The notes under the pieces: generated by a model | What the model was told of the DNA's origin: nothing | Database searches by the model: none | Seen by the model: the letters and a program-made list of their open reading frames with translations, nothing else | DNA from: Isotricha intestinalis | Lineage: Eukaryota; Ciliophora; Litostomatea; Vestibuliferida; Isotrichidae | Length of the DNA stretch: 36,073 nt | Direction of reading: 5' to 3' | Assembly: GCA_023807065.1 (NCBI GenBank) | Contig: JAJJLU010000502.1 | Span: 1 to 36,073, forward strand | Position numbers and translations under genes: made by a program | Shown here: positions 19,093-28,224 of the stretch, in pieces | How the letters are laid out: each line of letters opens with the position of its first letter | Numbering within the stretch: the first letter of the stretch is position 1

Positions 19093-20037
19093 ATGATGTT
19101 GACACATCAAAAATTTAAATCGAAAAAAAACAAGAGAAAAATTTTATGTTCAAATTTATCTCATAATAATTCACAAAGTATTAAATCTTCTTTGTTTAAG
19201 AATTTTAATATAAAAAAAATAAATCTTCCAAAAACAAGAAATATATCTTTAATAAATGAAAATATTTCATTTTCAATGCAATTAAATAAAAAACTAAATT
19301 CAATATATATTACAAAATTATCGAATAAGCATTCAAGAAATAAATCATTAATAACAAAAGTAAAAAATGGTTTAAGAAATCAAAAAATAATAGATTATTC
19401 AACTCATTTTATTACAGAATTAAATGATAATACAAATAATAAAAATTCTGCGGACACAACAACAACAGCAATAACTAGTAAAAGAAATTTTCAAAATTCA
19501 AAATCTCCAAACATTCATTTCATAAATAATAATTTACCTAAAATAAATTATAAGTTAAAAAAAGAAAAATTTAGTAAAATAAGAAATAAAATATGTAATA
19601 ATTTTAATTTATTAAGAGGAACATCTTTACATTTTCATAATAAATCATCATTAGAAGAATATAACATTATTACTGAAGAAAGTATTTTTAATAGTAAAAA
19701 TAGTAGTAGTTGTCAAAATAAATCAACTAGTAAAAAAAGTTTAAAAAATATAAATGTAGAAAATACAATTGATTCATTTGATAAAATTGATATTTCTTAT
19801 ACTTATTCTGATGATACTGATACTAAAAGATTTCAAAATTCTAAAAAAAAATTAAATGAAAATTTCGAAAAAAATTTATTTGATAAACAAATTAGTCTAA
19901 CTCGAAATTATAATAATCAAAAAAATAATTTTAATTTAACTTATAATATAAATAAAAATAATTTAAATATTGATAATAATAATGAAGATTTTTTAACTTT
20001 TTGTGAGGAAATGAATAAAAAAATATTTGGAAAATAG
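19093..20037 (+). CDS. Basic Asn/Ser/Lys-rich low-complexity protein, 314 aa
   Basis: An intact 314-codon frame ending at TAG, a minority stop here. The product is strongly basic at the N-terminus (KFKSKKNKRKILC), Asn/Ser/Lys-rich throughout and predicted disordered. A Thr run (TTTTAITS, about 123-130) and Ser runs are present. A somewhat ordered C-terminus ends FLTFCEEMNKKIFGK. No recognised domain. Ser-rich, Lys-rich disorder suggests a phosphoregulated or cytoskeletal protein, but that is a guess. Confidence 0.65.
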   Translation: MMLTHQKFKSKKNKRKILCSNLSHNNSQSIKSSLFKNFNIKKINLPKTRNISLINENISFSMQLNKKLNSIYITKLSNKHSRNKSLITKVKNGLRNQKIIDYSTHFITELNDNTNNKNSADTTTTAITSKRNFQNSKSPNIHFINNNLPKINYKLKKEKFSKIRNKICNNFNLLRGTSLHFHNKSSLEEYNIITEESIFNSKNSSSCQNKSTSKKSLKNINVENTIDSFDKIDISYTYSDDTDTKRFQNSKKKLNENFEKNLFDKQISLTRNYNNQKNNFNLTYNINKNNLNIDNNNEDFLTFCEEMNKKIFGK

Positions 20038-20768
20038 ATAAAAAGTATGATATAATTTATTGAATTAATATAATATTTTCAATATAATTTTAAATTATAA
20101 ATAATCAAAAAATTTCATTATTATTAATATTATTATTTCAAAATTGCTTTTCATATGAATTAGCCAAGAAAAAATCAACTCATTAAAAAATTATAAATAA
20201 ATCAAATCACATCAAAACATAATTGGGATTCAAAAAGAATTTAATAAAAAGAGGAAGAAATGTTTTCCATATTAAGATACAGATTTAAAAAAAATAGTTT
20301 GAATAAATAAACTAAGCTCTAAAATTTTGAATAATGAAAATCAAAATGAGTTAATAATTTTAAATGTGGTGTATATCTAGATTTCAAGATAATATGAAAT
20401 AAGATGATATTTTTTATTTTAAAGTTAACAAGGTAAAAATCAAATTATTTTCTGATAGTATGTATAAATTTAAAACTCTTTAAAATTATCGCATATATAG
20501 AAATTCAAAATAGCTATAATTATTATGTTAAATATATAACTATTAATATTAAAAATAAAAAAATTAAATATTTAGGAAACAAATTTAAAAATTAGAGACT
20601 TATAGGTAAAATCATTTGACGACGATGAGTATAAGTTTACTGTTTTTTTAGGAATTAAAAAAAAGAAAAATATGAAGAAATTTTTTATTGAAAGAGAAAA
20701 AATATATATTTTTTCAAATAAAAACAGAGGTTTTACTTTTAACATCATATAACTTAAAACAAAGATTT
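20038..20768. other. Intergenic region, about 730 bases, no gene recognised
   Basis: It lies between convergent genes. One plus-strand open stretch of about 50 codons (around 20434-20592) has no start of good context and no known motif. The expected stop density of such DNA makes one stretch of this size unsurprising. No tRNA or repeat array. Confidence 0.5.
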
Positions 20769-21884
20769 TTAATTTTGAGAACTTTTATATTTTCTTATAA
20801 AATGATTTGTGAAATTAAATGAATCTTCTGAAATTTCATATTTTTCATGAATTAAACTTACAATAAAAAGAAAATCAGGTATTAATATTTTTTCCTTTTT
20901 CACTTCACAATATTCTTCTTTTTCATCATCAGAAATTAAACATTTATTATAAAATTCATACATTTTTTCAATTCTATCAATTCCATTTGATAAAACTTTT
21001 CTATTATTTAGTATATTAAAATATTCACCTTCTTCCTTACTTTCAATTTCTACTTTATGATAAGACCAATCATTAATAGGATTTTCAATCCTATATTTAT
21101 TTAATAAAGAAATAAATTTTTTCACTGGTTTTTTAATCATAATAGAAGATTGAATTAAAATCATAGTTTTTTCAAAAAATTTTTTTTTCTTTGGCCATTT
21201 ATTTGAAGTTTCTGTTATTTGTTTAAAAAAACTTTCTAATTTTTCTCTTAATTTTTTGTGCTTAAATTTAGTATATTGAAATTCAATTAATTTTCCTAAA
21301 TATTTATATAAAGCACCAGTTAAATCCATAGACATTAAAAAAATATCATCTAATGTTTGAAATACTTCACCATATTCATTAAAATTCTCATCTATTTCTT
21401 CTACATTTAATGATTTATCAATGTTTAATCTCATTTCATTGAAACTTTCTTCTGTTCCTGAAATTGCTTTTAATTCTTCTATTTTTCTTTGAGAAAGTAA
21501 ATTATATTTTTCTTCATTTTTTGTTACATTATAAAATAATCCTATTGCATCTAGAACTCTTTGATCCGTATTTTGTTCTAATATTTTTTGAATTAATAAT
21601 GAAAAATTTAATTCTAAAGAATATATAAATAATATATTTTTATCTTGAAATAATTGTTGGGTTAAAATATTAAATGCTTGAGTTAATTCTTCATTTTTAT
21701 TTATTGCTACTAAATTTTTTAAATTTCCTATCATTTCTTCTGGAAAATTTATTTGAATTGTATTTTTAGTACATTCAAAGAAAAAAGAATTTAAAGGTCT
21801 TATTCTATAAAACAGATCTTCTGATGTTAAATAAGGAATAATATATCCTTCTATTATATAATTTGGTAATGAATCCATTGACAT
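20769..21884 (-). CDS. F-box-like N-terminal domain protein, 371 aa
   Basis: Residues about 5-44 (SLPNYIIEGYIIPYLTSEDL then RIRPLNSFFFECTKNTIQ) follow the F-box pattern 'LP.evi...IlpyLs..DL...r.ls..f...'. This suggests binding to Skp1 of an SCF ubiquitin ligase, but the match is loose. The rest is all-helical and charged, with no leucine-rich or WD repeats. Proteins of this layout (degenerate F-box plus a long helical tail) occur in multigene families of protists. No membrane segment. The start MSMDSLPN follows an A/T-rich leader. Confidence 0.7.
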   Translation of the reverse strand: MSMDSLPNYIIEGYIIPYLTSEDLFYRIRPLNSFFFECTKNTIQINFPEEMIGNLKNLVAINKNEELTQAFNILTQQLFQDKNILFIYSLELNFSLLIQKILEQNTDQRVLDAIGLFYNVTKNEEKYNLLSQRKIEELKAISGTEESFNEMRLNIDKSLNVEEIDENFNEYGEVFQTLDDIFLMSMDLTGALYKYLGKLIEFQYTKFKHKKLREKLESFFKQITETSNKWPKKKKFFEKTMILIQSSIMIKKPVKKFISLLNKYRIENPINDWSYHKVEIESKEEGEYFNILNNRKVLSNGIDRIEKMYEFYNKCLISDDEKEEYCEVKKEKILIPDFLFIVSLIHEKYEISEDSFNFTNHFIRKYKSSQN

Positions 21885-22368
21885 TTTTTTTATTTAATTA
21901 ATAAATTGTTTTCTTAATAAATTGAAATTTAAACTATTCTATTTTGATTCATATTATTCATTTTCACATTAACTATTTTAAATTATTTTATTTAATTGAT
22001 TATATCACCTAATCTAATTATTCTCCCATCAATATTTAAATGATTATTTATTTGCCCTATTCAAGAAAAAAAAGAAAAGCATTCTCAATGTAACTATAAA
22101 ATAAAAAATTTAGAGAAAGGAATTGTAAGAGAAAATAAACATTCTTAAAGAATTATTCATATATTAAATTAATTAATGGAAATTGCTTCTGATTGAGATA
22201 AGAGGGTTTTTCAATTAAATTTTTGGATTAAATTTATTATATAATTTATCAGTATTCTGATAATTAATTATATTACTTAAATTGCTTTAAATATATGTAT
22301 ATTATTTTTCAAAACAAAAAAAAAATTAAATTTAATTTCAAAAATAAAATAAAGCAATATATTATCCT
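21885..22368. other. Intergenic region, about 480 bases, with a short hairpin
   Basis: A+T-rich spacer between two minus-strand genes. It holds one compact hairpin at 22246-22263. No gene recognised. Confidence 0.4.
22246..22263. repeat. Short perfect hairpin (7-base stem, 4-base loop)
   Basis: TTATCAG at 22246-22252 pairs with CTGATAA at 22257-22263 around a TATT loop. It contains G/C pairs in DNA that has few. It sits about 106 bases beyond the stop of the gene at 22369-23139 on the minus strand, so it may fall in that transcript's 3' end. Confidence 0.45.
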
Positions 22369-23139
22369 TTAACTAAAAATTTCATCAAACTCCTTCAATT
22401 CATTTTTCTTCTTATCAAATTTCTTAGTACAAGGTCCATAAGGTCGAAATTTTCTAAAATCCCAATCATCATAATCATTAGAAGACTTAGGAATATGATG
22501 ATAAGGAGAATTTAATTTAAATTTACTACTAAAAAAAGTTTTAGTAGGAATATGTTTATTATAAGATAAATGATAATTGGAAGCAAAATCGCATTTATTA
22601 AAATTTCTTTGGCAACCATGACCAAATAATAAATTACCAACTAAACCGTTTTTTCTTGAATATAAAACTCCCATTGTATCAGCCATATGAAATTTTTTTA
22701 AATTTCTTTGAGTTGAACTATATATATTTTCTTTAGGTTTAATATTATTTTTTTCATTTTCATATATTTTTTGATAATATTCACTTTTAACTTGAGCAGG
22801 TAAAAAAGAATTTTTATTATCTAAAACATATTCATTTTTCTTTTTTAATCCTTCAAATTCATTTAAATTTTTACGAGTAAAATCAACATCAAGATCATAA
22901 TTTGAATTACATGTCATTGTTAATTCATTTTCATCTTTACGAAACATTTCTGGAGTTACATGTGGCCATTTATATTTATCTTGAAATTCACTTTTAATTC
23001 CGTTTCTTTCATTTGTTATTGTTTGAGACATTTGTCTTTTTCTTATACTATCTCCAAAATTGTCTTCTACAAAATTTCCTATTAATACTCCCTGACGATA
23101 TGGGTTAAATTTTGAGCTTGTAAGACTATACATTGACAT
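22369..23139 (-). CDS. Candidate axonemal microtubule-inner protein, 256 aa
   Basis: The N-terminus contains PYRQGVLIGNFVEDNFG (13-29). The 'G-V-x-I/L-G-N-W-x-E-D/E' motif recurs at the start of several ciliary microtubule-inner proteins such as CFAP161 and CFAP107. The rest lacks coiled coil and membrane segments and is rich in Tyr, Phe, Asn, Lys and short turns (YHHIPKSSNDYDDWDFRKF), typical of extended proteins that thread through doublet microtubules. Phe replaces the usual Trp at position 23. The assignment to this class is by motif only and the specific orthologue is uncertain. If right, it shows the organism has motile cilia or flagella. Confidence 0.65.
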   Translation of the reverse strand: MSMYSLTSSKFNPYRQGVLIGNFVEDNFGDSIRKRQMSQTITNERNGIKSEFQDKYKWPHVTPEMFRKDENELTMTCNSNYDLDVDFTRKNLNEFEGLKKKNEYVLDNKNSFLPAQVKSEYYQKIYENEKNNIKPKENIYSSTQRNLKKFHMADTMGVLYSRKNGLVGNLLFGHGCQRNFNKCDFASNYHLSYNKHIPTKTFFSSKFKLNSPYHHIPKSSNDYDDWDFRKFRPYGPCTKKFDKKKNELKEFDEIFS

Positions 23140-23414
23140 TTTTATTGTTTTATTTATTATTTTTTAAATTTTTTTTTTTTATTTTTTTTTTTAGATGCTT
23201 TTAAATAATTGTTTTAATTATGATTTGTATTTGGATTTTTTTATTTTTTTTTAATTTAACTTTATTTTATGTTTTTTTTTAATATTTGGGTTAAGGGAAA
23301 ATAATCTTTTCTTTATGTTATATTTAAATATATTTTTGTTTATATATTGTTTGTTATTATTTTATTTATTAGAATAAATATTTTTGTTATTAAAAGACTA
23401 TTTATTTAAATTTT

Positions 23415-24584
23415 TCAACTGTTTTCATTGATTTTTTCTATTTTTGATAAAAAATTTGCTTTTGGAATATTTAGAGGTTGTTTTTGATATTTATTATTTT
23501 GATTAGCTTCTTGTAATCTATTATATAATTCACTCATTGATTGACTATCATTATTATCAAAATATCTTTTTTCTGAAGAATATCTTTTCTTATTTCTTAA
23601 ACTGAAATCTTTTTTTTCTTCTTTTTTAAAACGTTGTTGATTTGTAATATTAAAGTTTTCTAAATTAGATTTATTATTATTATTATTACTCTCAAAATTT
23701 GTTCTATTAGATAAAATATTTTTAGTTAAGAAATCAATGTTTGAATTAGGATTATTATAGTATATTTTTTCATTTGAAGTAAAACTTCTTTGATTATTAG
23801 TTTGATTTTTTTCTGTGTTATTTAAATTTGTATTTTCATTAACTTCAATTTTCATAGGTTGTTTGAAATCTTTATACAAACTATAAATATCTTTTTCTTT
23901 TCTATCTAAATTTCTATTATTAAAATGATTATATGTTTTTATTTCTGAATTATTAATATTATTATTTTGATAATTTATATTATAATTATTAGATGGATTA
24001 TATATATTATATTTATTAGAATCATCATCATCTTTTTTATAATTTTTTGCCAAGGAATTATAGTTTTCATTGTTATTTAAAGATTTATTAAAATTAAATG
24101 AATTAGATGAATTATTATTATATTGTAAATTGTTATTTGTTATTATTTGTAAATTTTTATATTTTTCAGGTTGCAATAAAATCAATTCAACGATTTTTAA
24201 ATTTGAAATTAAAATTTCATTATCAGAAAAATTACTCAAATAAATATTTCCATTAATATTAAATAAATCTTTTAATTCATTTAAAAACATTTCAACAGTA
24301 AATTCTGGAGCAAAATTTAATTGAACTGAAATTTTTTTTTGTTCATAAGTAACATTTATTTTTAATTCTTCTAAAATTAAAAGTTTAATAGATTGAAGTA
24401 GAATATTTTTATCATGAAAATTATAAATTTTTAAATCATTGAAATTCTCATTTGATAAATAACAAAGATCATATCCATTAACTTGATTATTTGCAAAATT
24501 TGAAATATATTTATCCATTTTAATCTTGATTAACCATTGTTGAACTTCCCCTTGACTCCAAGATGAAATATATTTTGAATTCAT
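23415..24584 (-). CDS. SAM-domain protein with a following ubiquitin-like segment and an Asn-rich tail, 389 aa
   Basis: Residues 6-70 form a SAM domain (ISSWSQGEVQQWL, KYISNFANNQVNGYDLCYL, LKIYNFHDKNILLQSIKLL), a protein-protein or RNA interaction module. Residues about 75-148 alternate strand-like and helical pieces (KKISVQLNFAPEFTVEMFLNEL ... NLKIVELILLQPEKYKNLQII in two parts), which could be a beta-grasp (RA/UBX-like) domain. SAM plus a Ras-association-like fold is known in Ste50-type adaptors. The rest (150-389) is Asn/Lys/Ser-rich and disordered. It ends at TGA (23415-23417). The SAM call is fairly sure; the second domain is tentative. Confidence 0.8.
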   Translation of the reverse strand: MNSKYISSWSQGEVQQWLIKIKMDKYISNFANNQVNGYDLCYLSNENFNDLKIYNFHDKNILLQSIKLLILEELKINVTYEQKKISVQLNFAPEFTVEMFLNELKDLFNINGNIYLSNFSDNEILISNLKIVELILLQPEKYKNLQIITNNNLQYNNNSSNSFNFNKSLNNNENYNSLAKNYKKDDDDSNKYNIYNPSNNYNINYQNNNINNSEIKTYNHFNNRNLDRKEKDIYSLYKDFKQPMKIEVNENTNLNNTEKNQTNNQRSFTSNEKIYYNNPNSNIDFLTKNILSNRTNFESNNNNNKSNLENFNITNQQRFKKEEKKDFSLRNKKRYSSEKRYFDNNDSQSMSELYNRLQEANQNNKYQKQPLNIPKANFLSKIEKINENS

Positions 24585-25317
24585 AATTTAAAAATATTTA
24601 TTTTAATTATTATTAATTATTTTATATAACATTTATTTATTAAAAATTAAAATTTTTTTCATATGAAATTCTTTTTAAATTTTATTTTTGTGTATTTTTC
24701 ATTTTTTATCCTACTATATTCATTCTAATATTTTTAGTTTAATTATTTTTAATTATTTATTTTCTTCAATAAAATTCTTTCTTGAAATAATAATTGTTTT
24801 GTCATATTTTCATAAATTAATTCTTTTGCTTCTGATTTAAAAATATTTCTTAAATTTTAGTACTCATTCTAAATCATTTTGAATTTCTTTTACACATGTT
24901 GTTATTTAATAAACATAAATCAATATTATGAGTTATTTTTATTACAATAAAATTTATGTAATTCTTTGTTAAAGATTCTTGAAAATATTTGTTTATTTGA
25001 CTTATTTTTAGATAATTTTCTCTTAAAAATAGTGATTAACTTTTTAATTTAAAAATATCTTATAAATTATTATTACCATCTGAGAATTTTTTTTTTTAAT
25101 TATATTTCTTATTTGATACTTTTAATTTTCATATTAATATTAAAAAAAAAAAAGAGAAAAACATTAAAAATTTGCAAAGAAAAAATTAAAATATAATACT
25201 ACTTTACCAAAATGAATAAATAAAAATATTGATTAAATAATAAAAAAAAAATATAAAAAAAATCATTGATAATAATAATATATAATAATATAACATAATT
25301 AAAATCAATATAATTCA
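24585..25317. other. Divergent intergenic region, about 730 bases, with a possible gene relic
   Basis: It lies between the SAM-protein start (minus) and the zinc-protein start (plus), so it should hold both promoters. Its middle part (24749-25035, minus strand) translates as protein-like sequence in pieces; see the separate pseudogene entry. The part before the plus-strand gene is an A-rich run. Confidence 0.4.
24749..25035 (-). pseudogene. Possible broken gene or unrecognised spliced gene
   Basis: Minus-strand codons from 25035 run open for 53 codons (including ENYLKISQINKYFQESL and NIDLCLLNNN) to TGA at 24874-24876. In other frames, the following bases read KEIQNDLE, then a stop, VLKFKKYF, then KSEAKELIYENMTKQLL to a TAA at 24749-24751. 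Two one-base shifts, at an A run and a T run, plus one stop would connect them. Alternatively the middle could be a small intron. No Met start and no family are recognised, and chance is possible at this A+T content. Confidence 0.25.
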
Positions 25318-25959
25318 ATGGATGGAGTATTCAACATTTATCCACGTCAAAACACAACTTCAGTAAAATTAAACGACAAAATAAACTTCAATTTAAATTT
25401 AATCAACCCATTATTAATCTCAAACCAATCCAAAAATAATAACTCAAACTCTATAAATAAATTTCCAATATTTAACTATTACGATGTAAACTATTTTAAC
25501 TTCCTTTTCCAAAACTACAAATATTTCTTATTAACAAATCAAAATTTAACAAATACAATAAAAAAAGTTAAAGAAGAAGAAAGTAGGAAAAATAACTACT
25601 TTCTAATAGGAAAGAAAAAAAAAAGAAATGGTAAATTATGTGAAAATTGTCCTCATACTTATTCTCCACATTATGCAAAGGGAATGTGTTCTAATTGTTA
25701 TCATTCAAAAGGAAGAAGTAAAAAACCTTGGAATTGTGTTCATGTAAATAAAGCACATTATGCTTTAGGTTTATGCCAAAATTGTTATCAAATGGCTTAT
25801 ATAAAAAAACAAAATTTAGAAAGTAAAAAAATTAATGGTAATGATTCTAATAATATTTTAGATGATAAAAATATCATCTTTGATAAAAAAGATGCTGATA
25901 CTATAACTGTAAATAAAGAAAAAAGTATCGATAATGATAGAACTTTAAGTGAAAATTAA
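25318..25959 (+). CDS. Protein with two Cys/His zinc-binding repeats (CPH...HYAxGxCxNCY type), 213 aa
   Basis: The core is two tandem repeats of about 29 residues. Repeat 1 (108-128): CENCPHTYSPHYAKGMCSNC then Y, with ligand candidates Cys108, Cys111, His113, His118, Cys124 and Cys127. Repeat 2 (140-157): CVHVNKAHYALGLCQNCY, with Cys140, His142, His147, Cys153 and Cys156. A basic GRSKKPW linker joins them. Similar repeats occur in uncharacterised proteins of ciliates and other protists, where a nucleic-acid-binding role is suspected but, to my knowledge, unproven. The N-terminal 95 residues are Asn-rich. The basic KKKKRNGK segment just before the repeats could be a nuclear signal. Confidence 0.8.
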   Translation: MDGVFNIYPRQNTTSVKLNDKINFNLNLINPLLISNQSKNNNSNSINKFPIFNYYDVNYFNFLFQNYKYFLLTNQNLTNTIKKVKEEESRKNNYFLIGKKKKRNGKLCENCPHTYSPHYAKGMCSNCYHSKGRSKKPWNCVHVNKAHYALGLCQNCYQMAYIKKQNLESKKINGNDSNNILDDKNIIFDKKDADTITVNKEKSIDNDRTLSEN

Positions 25960-25972
25960 ATATAAGATTTAT

Positions 25973-25975
<3 letters not shown>

Positions 25976-26012
<37 letters not shown>
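25976..26012. repeat. (TA)n microsatellite
   Basis: About 18 uninterrupted AT dinucleotides, starting 17 bases after the stop of the zinc-protein gene, so in its 3' untranslated region or just beyond it. Length is likely variable between strains. Confidence 0.95.
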
Positions 26013-26013
<1 letters not shown>

Positions 26014-26252
26014 CTAACATTTTGAAATAAAAATGTAAACTCTTTATTTTTCACCGAAAAATAATTGTTTACTAATTTGATCAAAACTTTAGAATTTATA
26101 TATATTTTGTTATTTGATTATAATAAATTAATTTATTTTTTATAAAAGAAATTTGGTTAATATTTATCTTTTATTAAAAACTACATTGATAAAATAAAAA
26201 TTTTGTTATTTCTAAATACTATTTTGCAAACTCAAAAATATATATATATACT

Positions 26253-27062
26253 TTAACATATATTTTTTATTTTTTTACATCTAACTAAATGTATAATTTG
26301 AGATGTAAAAACATCATTATTTGAACTTGATTTGAAAAGTTCATTTTTATTTTCTTTAGTAAAAGTTTTTTTACGTTTTAAAATTTTTGAAGAAAATTTT
26401 CTTTTAAATTTTTGATATTCATTTGAATAATCTTTTAATTGTGTACTTATAAATTTAATTGGTTCCATTGGTTCATAAATATTTTTATGAAGTGAAAGAA
26501 ATAAAGAATGTAAATAATTAAAATAACTCTTTTTTCTTATTTTCCCTGTTAATTTAAATAATTGTCTTTGTCTATAAGGAGATAAATCATTTTCAATTGA
26601 ATTAGAAGATAATAATAAACAACTATCAGAACCTAATTTTGCATTATTTGAAGCAGTTTTTGCAAGAATTAATTTCTTTTTATATTTTAATTTAATATAA
26701 TGATGGTAGCTTTCGAATAAATATGGATGAATAAAACGAAATAAATTATTGTTATCAGCGTTAAAAAGTTTTATACAATTAAGTAATTGACCTTTTTTGG
26801 TTTGATTATCTGACATTATTTGCTTTGTTTTTAAATTTATTGTCATATTTGGAAAAATATTTTGAAAATAATATTCGCTATACTTGGAGTTTATCATTGT
26901 TTTATGTTTAATATAATTAAATGCTTCTTTATCTATTATTTTTAATAAATTTGCTCTTATTGTGTTTATTTTTTTATATTCTTTTGATTTTCTATCTTGT
27001 GGAAATGTATTTTTTTTCTTAAAAAAAATATTCATATAATTACCATCATAAGAATATTTCAT
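26253..27062 (-). CDS. Basic hypothetical protein, 269 aa
   Basis: An intact 269-codon frame. The product is Lys-rich and basic, with mixed helical segments and no signal peptide or membrane segment. Features include SPYRQRQLFKLTGKIRKK (around 178) and a C-terminal basic stretch (FKRKFSSKILKRKKTF). Tyr and Phe are frequent, giving it a more ordered look than the Asn-rich proteins in this window. No domain is recognised. It shares a 126-base divergent gap with the MORN gene. Its 3' end faces the TA microsatellite and the zinc-protein gene. Confidence 0.65.
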   Translation of the reverse strand: MKYSYDGNYMNIFFKKKNTFPQDRKSKEYKKINTIRANLLKIIDKEAFNYIKHKTMINSKYSEYYFQNIFPNMTINLKTKQIMSDNQTKKGQLLNCIKLFNADNNNLFRFIHPYLFESYHHYIKLKYKKKLILAKTASNNAKLGSDSCLLLSSNSIENDLSPYRQRQLFKLTGKIRKKSYFNYLHSLFLSLHKNIYEPMEPIKFISTQLKDYSNEYQKFKRKFSSKILKRKKTFTKENKNELFKSSSNNDVFTSQIIHLVRCKKIKNIC

Positions 27063-27188
27063 TTATTTACAAATTATAACAATAATCAAGTAATAATATT
27101 ATTTTTAATATATTATTTTTAATTATATCATTTATAATTATATCATTTTGAATTATTTTGAATAATAGTCTTTTTAAATTTAAAAAGA
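27063..27188. promoter_or_regulatory. Divergent intergenic promoter region
   Basis: A 126-base gap between two divergent start codons. It contains two near-identical copies of a short unit, (A)TTATATCATTT, at about 27122-27148, within ATT-rich DNA. No known factor site is identified. Confidence 0.35.
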
Positions 27189-28040
27189 ATGGAAGAAAAA
27201 AAAATAATTAAAATATCAATTGACAAAGATATATATATTGGTGAAGGATATAAAGAAAAAAATTCTCAAAATTTTATAAAAGAAGGAAAAGGTTTATATT
27301 ATAAGAATTATGATAAAATTAATGAAAATCAATTTTATTTTGGAGAATGGATAAATAATAAAAGAGTAGGAAGATTTTATTTAAAAAATGAAAATAATGA
27401 TGCTTTATTTGGTAATTTTAATATTAATGGAGATGGAAAGGGAATTTATTTTTGGTTTGATCAAAATAACAATGAATATAATCAATTTTATTTAGGTGAA
27501 TTTTCAGAAGAAAAAATATCTAAAGGCTTTTTATTAAATAAAGAAATTATCTCTAATAATTATAAATTAAATGGAAATATATATTATGGTAATTTTAATA
27601 ATGAAGGAAAAAAAAATGATAAAAATGGAATTTTTTTTGATTTAGAAAAAAATTTAATGTTTTATGGAGAAATTAAAAATGATGAAGTAATTTCTGGATT
27701 AGAAGTTGGTTTTGATTTAAATAATAATATAATTTGTGCTGGAATTGATTTATCTTCTGAATCTAAATTAGATAAAATTTATTTTGAAAAAGCTTTACCT
27801 GAATATATTAGAACTGGTGTTAAACAAATTTTTCTTAAATTTTATAATAATTATATTCAAAATAATATTATTTCAAATTTAATTCAAAAAATTGGAAACT
27901 TTGTTAATGAATTAAAAATTTATAATTTAAATATTCCAAGTGAAGAACAATTACAATTAATTGATAATTTTATTTCATTGATTCCTGAATTTTTTGATGA
28001 AGAATTACCTACATATATATTACCTGTATTTAAAGAATAA
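27189..28040 (+). CDS. MORN-repeat-like protein, 283 aa
   Basis: The first 170 residues carry degenerate MORN-type repeats built on 'Y-x-G-x-(W/F)-x-x-x-x-x-x-G-x-G': YFGEWINNKRVGRFYL (50-65), FGNFNINGDGKGIYFW (74-89), YLGEFSEEKISKGF (101-114), YYGNFNNEGKKNDKNGIFF (132-150) and FYGEIKNDEVISG (158-170). MORN repeats form beta hairpins that often bind membranes or scaffold cytoskeletal structures in protists. The C-terminal 110 residues are helical (PEYIRTGVKQIFLKFYNNYI ... PSEEQLQLIDNFISLIPEFF) and may be a separate dimerising part. No membrane segment. Confidence 0.8.
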   Translation: MEEKKIIKISIDKDIYIGEGYKEKNSQNFIKEGKGLYYKNYDKINENQFYFGEWINNKRVGRFYLKNENNDALFGNFNINGDGKGIYFWFDQNNNEYNQFYLGEFSEEKISKGFLLNKEIISNNYKLNGNIYYGNFNNEGKKNDKNGIFFDLEKNLMFYGEIKNDEVISGLEVGFDLNNNIICAGIDLSSESKLDKIYFEKALPEYIRTGVKQIFLKFYNNYIQNNIISNLIQKIGNFVNELKIYNLNIPSEEQLQLIDNFISLIPEFFDEELPTYILPVFKE

Positions 28041-28224
28041 AAAATATTTTTATAATGAATGTGATTTAATAAATACAATATAAATATTAATAAAGAACTA
28101 TATTTTTTCTAATTTTTTATTAGAGTTAAGAATTAATAATTTATATCATATATTTGTTATACATATCTATTTAAAATATATAAAATAAAATTAATAAATT
28201 ATTCAAATAAAATAACCCCAAAAA

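Noticed and set aside
20434..20592. About 50 open plus-strand codons in the 20038-20768 spacer
   Set aside because: No good start or known motif; whole-frame stop density is about that expected for random A+T-rich sequence.
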